The position numbers were made by a program, and so were the translations under genes. A stretch of 14,500 bases of DNA from Spirochaetaceae bacterium (GTDB lineage: Bacteria; Spirochaetota; Spirochaetia; Treponematales; Breznakiellaceae), in the NCBI GenBank assembly GCA_031257135.1, contig JAIRPH010000183.1, forward strand, positions 1-14,500, given 5' to 3'. Of the stretch, positions 13,321 to 14,500 are shown piece after piece (the first letter of the stretch is position 1; each line of letters starts with the position of its first letter). The notes under the pieces are model-generated. The model was not told the DNA's origin, ran no database searches, and worked only from the letters and a program-made list of their open reading frames with translations.

Positions 13321-13683
13321 TTAGGCGGTACTGGGAATACTCCGCTTTAAGGCATCAGCGATGGCTTGCAAAATGGTTTTACTGCTCAAAGTAGCTCCGC
13401 TCACGGCATCGACATCCAGAGACTGCTCCGCAATGACCGCATCGACAATCACTTCCGCAGATTCCCCCTTGCCTTCCTGATGGCGGATAATCATAATCCT
13501 GCTGATCCGCCGGTTTTCAACGCTGACTTCCACCTGCGCCGCCACCGGCCAATTCTTCGCTGACCCACGATATACCCCGTCTTGTATACGAGTCATATCA
13601 AACGGCTCAATCCAAGTGTCCCGTTTGCCCGCGCCGAAAAGCGGAACGCACATCACAAAAAACAAAACCGCCCAATATTTCAT
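13321..13683 (-). CDS. Secreted single-domain FMN-binding protein
   Basis: 120 aa: signal peptide at 1-18 (MKYWAVLFFVMCVPLFGAG), then one FMN-binding domain (PF04205-like) with QDGVYRGSAKNWPVAAQVEVSV, a beta-hairpin, and the flavinylation motif DAVSGAT at 92-98, where T98 would receive FMN from the transferase ApbE. Such extracytoplasmic flavin carriers move electrons in Rnf/Nqr-type and extracellular reductase systems; no partner or ApbE is in this window. The ATG overlaps the fliJ stop (ATGA), so the two are translated from one message, an odd pairing of a periplasmic redox carrier with a cytoplasmic export protein. The C-terminus is a short helix ending RSIPSTA. There is no lipobox. Confidence 0.85.
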   Translation of the reverse strand: MKYWAVLFFVMCVPLFGAGKRDTWIEPFDMTRIQDGVYRGSAKNWPVAAQVEVSVENRRISRIMIIRHQEGKGESAEVIVDAVIAEQSLDVDAVSGATLSSKTILQAIADALKRSIPSTA

Positions 13684-14123
13684 ACTCCTCCTCCCGCGGC
13701 AAGCCGCCGCGCCTTGACGCCGCTGGCAATATCGTCCAATTCTTTGGTTTCTTCCGCAAATATATAGTCCTGATATTCCTTTTGCTGGCGTTCTTTTATG
13801 CTGTCAAGAACCTTACGATCCCGGGACGCTTCCAAATATAGGGTCCGCGCTTCTTCAACGATGCGCTCCGCCCGGGACGCCTTCTCTAAAAACGCGGCTT
13901 TCGTTGTATCAAGACGCACAATGTACCGGTCAAAAGCTAAAATATCCGCCGTACCATTGGGTACAAACTGCGCCATCCGAAGCCGTTCCTCGGCTATATC
14001 CGCGATTTTACGCTCAATCTCGTTAAGCTCGCCTACCGCTTTGCCGAGAGCGATCTCGGTTTCCCGTTCCCGGTATTTCCGCAGTTCCAGTATTTTTTCA
14101 AGTCTGAACTTAAATCTTTTCAT
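13680..14123 (-). CDS. fliJ: Flagellar export protein FliJ
   Basis: FliJ is the small coiled-coil stalk of the flagellar type III export ATPase (FliH-FliI-FliJ) and an escort for export chaperones. 147 aa, the usual length; starts MKRFKFRLEKILELRKYRER, the typical FliJ opening, and is helical almost throughout, with long charged heptad stretches at about 24-50 and 76-125. The tail after residue 135 is Ala/Gly-rich. No fliI or fliH is found in the 377 bp upstream, although fliI-fliJ is the usual order. The ATG has only a distant GAGGA (12 nt away), which instead fits a three-codon reading frame ending across the fliJ start. A good sigma70 promoter lies about 115 nt upstream, so fliJ and the FMN-protein gene form their own transcription unit. 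Confidence 0.88.
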   Translation of the reverse strand: MKRFKFRLEKILELRKYRERETEIALGKAVGELNEIERKIADIAEERLRMAQFVPNGTADILAFDRYIVRLDTTKAAFLEKASRAERIVEEARTLYLEASRDRKVLDSIKERQQKEYQDYIFAEETKELDDIASGVKARRLAAGGGV

Positions 14124-14131
14124 AATAACAT
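14120..14131 (-). promoter_or_regulatory. Three-codon leader frame overlapping the fliJ start
   Basis: ATG-TTA-TTA-TGA (14131 down to 14120). GAGGA (14136-14140) lies 4 nt before this ATG but 12 nt before the fliJ ATG, and the TGA overlaps the fliJ ATG as ATGA. Ribosomes could bind at the leader and restart at fliJ. It may be chance. Confidence 0.25.
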
Positions 14132-14219
14132 TTCTTCCTCAAAGTATGAAATGCCCGGAGATGCGTGATACGCGCCGACATTGATAATATCCTCATATTC
14201 AGCGTATTAACCATGCACG

Positions 14220-14230
14220 GTATCTGACAC
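14220..14230. repeat. Palindromic element GTGTCWGACAC, copy 4
   Basis: GTATCTGACAC, one mismatch, extended to GGTATCTGACACC. It sits at the start point predicted for the fliJ promoter, where an operator could act. Confidence 0.5.
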
Positions 14231-14237
14231 CGATTTT

Positions 14238-14266
14238 AATATATATCAGGAAAAGAATTTTATCAA
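14238..14266 (-). promoter_or_regulatory. Promoter of fliJ and the FMN-binding gene
   Basis: TTGATA (14261-14266), exactly 17 nt, TATATT (14238-14243): five of six consensus bases in each hexamer. Predicted start near 14231, giving a leader of about 107 nt. It looks like sigma70 rather than sigma28, unlike flaB. Confidence 0.6.
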
Positions 14267-14268
14267 GT

Positions 14269-14302
14269 ATTTATTATGTATATTTTTTTATACATAATAA
14301 AT
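14269..14302. other. Perfect 14-bp A/T-rich inverted repeat
   Basis: Arms ATTTATTATGTATA (14269-14282) and TATACATAATAAAT (14289-14302) with a six-T loop. The symmetry is exact. It ends next to the fliJ -35 box. It is too AU-rich for a strong terminator; it could be a protein-binding or cruciform site. Confidence 0.6.
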
Positions 14303-14380
14303 TGTCTTTGATGTTCCGAGTTGTATTATTTTTGTAGCCGATAAAGAAACCGCTTAGGGTTTCACGGACGCAAAAGGTGT

Positions 14381-14436
14381 GATTGTAGGGCGGCGAGCGC
14401 ATACATCCCGTTACGCGCCGTTTTTCTGTTACAATC
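14381..14436. other. Nested inverted repeats of unknown role
   Basis: GATTGTA (14381-14387) pairs with TACAATC (14430-14436), and inside it CGGCG (14391-14395) pairs with CGCCG (14416-14420), which on the plus strand is followed by five T. The inner part could be a weak plus-strand terminator. The rest of 14303-14500 shows no gene I can support. Confidence 0.3.
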
Positions 14437-14500
14437 TACCTGCGTATTCGATTCCTAATAAATTCAATAAAAACCTTGTCCAAGTTTAGCGGTATCCATT

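Noticed and set aside
14436..14500. C-terminal end of a minus-strand gene entering from the right edge (about 21 codons ending FIRNRIRR)
   Set aside because: Too short to identify; a second frame is open for part of the same stretch, and the segment is AT-rich like the intergenic DNA beside it. It remains possible.

Overview
The window looks like chromosomal DNA of a treponeme-type spirochete. The evidence is a periplasmic-type core flagellin of FlaB length, a FliJ, a CheA with an enlarged dimerisation region next to CheW, and roughly balanced base composition. That mix would suit a termite-gut or free-living Treponema relative better than T. pallidum; the genus is inference. Nearly everything is on the minus strand. 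The only plus-strand gene I accept is a lipoprotein peptidoglycan hydrolase that diverges from flaB.

Layout, read right to left in the direction of most transcription. (1) 14.5-14.12 kb: an intergenic region of about 375 bp with a perfect 14-bp A/T-only hairpin, a good sigma70 promoter and a palindromic element. It feeds fliJ, which overlaps a secreted FMN-binding protein by an ATGA junction. (2) 13.2-12.58 kb: the plus-strand glucosaminidase lipoprotein. (3) 12.5-11.4 kb: flaB, with a sigma28 promoter, a leader of about 170 nt carrying two hairpins, and a strong terminator. (4) 11.4-10.9 kb: decayed DNA holding the 5' stub of a REP-associated (IS200-like) transposase and glycine-rich remnants. 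(5) 10.9-8.17 kb: a three-gene ABC importer operon of the TrpX type (binding protein, permease, ATPase). (6) 8.16-7.91 kb: an array of twelve 21-bp near-palindromic units without a single indel. (7) 7.79-7.72 kb: tRNA-Cys. (8) 7.67-6.0 kb: an HD-domain protein overlapping mnmA. (9) 5.9-2.75 kb: lolA-like, rodZ-like and rimO, tightly packed. (10) 2.64 kb to the left edge: cheA and the start of cheW.

Functional themes: motility and chemotaxis (cheA, cheW, flaB, fliJ), RNA and ribosome modification (mnmA, rimO, tRNA-Cys), cell envelope (LolA-like, RodZ-like, lipoprotein hydrolase) and small-molecule import.

The least ordinary element is the array at 7913-8164. It starts 4 bp from the stop codon of the ABC ATPase. 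Every unit is a 14-nt core built around CATG, in either orientation, plus a 7-nt linker. Neighbouring units pair as inverted arms with matching substitutions. Other points are four near-perfect copies of the palindrome GTGTCWGACAC, all between genes; a flaB leader that could bind CsrA; and three genes with no Shine-Dalgarno and a -10 hexamer within 3-6 nt of the ATG.
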